Assembly (NCBI GenBank): GCA_902489515.1
Contig: CABUAL010000088.1
Location: 1-7,511, forward strand
DNA from: an uncultured Collinsella sp.
GTDB taxonomy: Bacteria; Actinomycetota; Coriobacteriia; Coriobacteriales; Coriobacteriaceae
Direction: 5' to 3'
DNA: 7,511 nucleotides
The position numbers and the translations under genes are program-made. Positions 7,344 to 7,511 of the stretch are shown one piece after another. Under the pieces are notes generated by a model. That model made no database searches and had not been told where the DNA came from. It saw nothing but the letters and a program-made list of their open reading frames with translations. Position 1 is the first letter of the stretch, and every line of letters begins with the position of its first letter.

Positions 7344-7399
7344 AACAGCTGGCAACAATAGCAGCAATTGTACTCCTGTTGCTCGGGACCCCTTTCGTT

Positions 7400-7511
7400 T
7401 TACTGTTCGGTTAACGCTGCGGATCGTTTTGGAAGGCTTACGAGCATGGTGGTCCCGTTCTCGGAACTTGCTTCGACCTCTACCGTGCCACCGTGAAGTG
7501 CTGCAATCTCC
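7400..7511 (-). CDS. Sensor histidine kinase, C-terminal end only (36 codons visible)
   Basis: The frame on the minus strand ends in TAA at 7402-7400. The visible 36 residues (EIAALHGGTVEVEASSENGT... LVSLPKRSAALTEQ) match the last part of a HATPase_c domain: in sensor kinases a helix ending in HGG is followed by a strand, a Gly-Thr turn and a final strand ending in LP. The ATP-binding N, G1 and G2 boxes and the phosphorylated His lie outside the window, so the kinase type and signal cannot be told. The gene ends 68 bases before the LuxR regulator on the same strand, so the two may share a transcript. Its own response regulator would be expected further upstream, outside this window. Confidence 0.75.
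   Translation of the reverse strand, partial: EIAALHGGTVEVEASSENGTTMLVSLPKRSAALTEQ

Noticed and set aside
6645..7361. 238-residue plus-strand frame opposite the LuxR gene
   Set aside because: The opposite frame carries a clear LuxR helix-turn-helix with a ribosome binding site; this one has no domain and is explained by codon bias.

Overview
All the genes I can support lie on the minus strand. The window looks like a chromosomal piece from a high-GC Gram-positive bacterium, and an anaerobic gut Coriobacteriia (Collinsella/Olsenella/Eggerthella type) fits best. The evidence for that is a large wall-anchored protein ending in a variant sortase signal of the LAxTG-D kind, a stand-alone alpha-helical regulator with a C-terminal LuxR helix-turn-helix, and GC-rich codon use with open third positions. 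The class is an inference; no rRNA or other lineage marker is present.

Read in the direction of transcription (from high to low coordinates): (1) the last 36 codons of a sensor histidine kinase (7511-7400); (2) a 334-residue LuxR-family regulator (7331-6327), starting 68 bases after the kinase; (3) a 158-base gap with an inverted repeat around a G7/C7 tract and two copies of TCCAATTT; (4) a 1450-residue exported surface protein (6168-1816) with a twin-arginine-like signal peptide, an Ig-like N-terminal domain, a large unrecognised middle, a CARDB-like C-terminal domain, a Gly/Ser spacer and an LAGTGD sorting signal; (5) a 392-base gap holding a hairpin terminator, a perfect 15-bp inverted repeat and a plausible promoter; (6) the first 474 codons of an atypical type IIA topoisomerase B subunit (1423 to the window edge).

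The kinase end, the LuxR regulator and the surface protein form a plausible signalling/envelope cassette. The kinase and regulator are close enough to be co-transcribed, and the regulator is a reasonable candidate to control the surface protein downstream. That link rests on position only. The topoisomerase gene appears to be a separate transcription unit.

The most unusual items are the topoisomerase, whose ATP-binding loop reads GTNGLG instead of the gyrase/topo IV GGLHGVG form and recalls the eukaryotic topo II GRNGYG loop, and the surface protein, whose 1,000-residue middle I cannot assign to a family. I found no CRISPR array, tRNA, rRNA, insertion sequence or phage gene.
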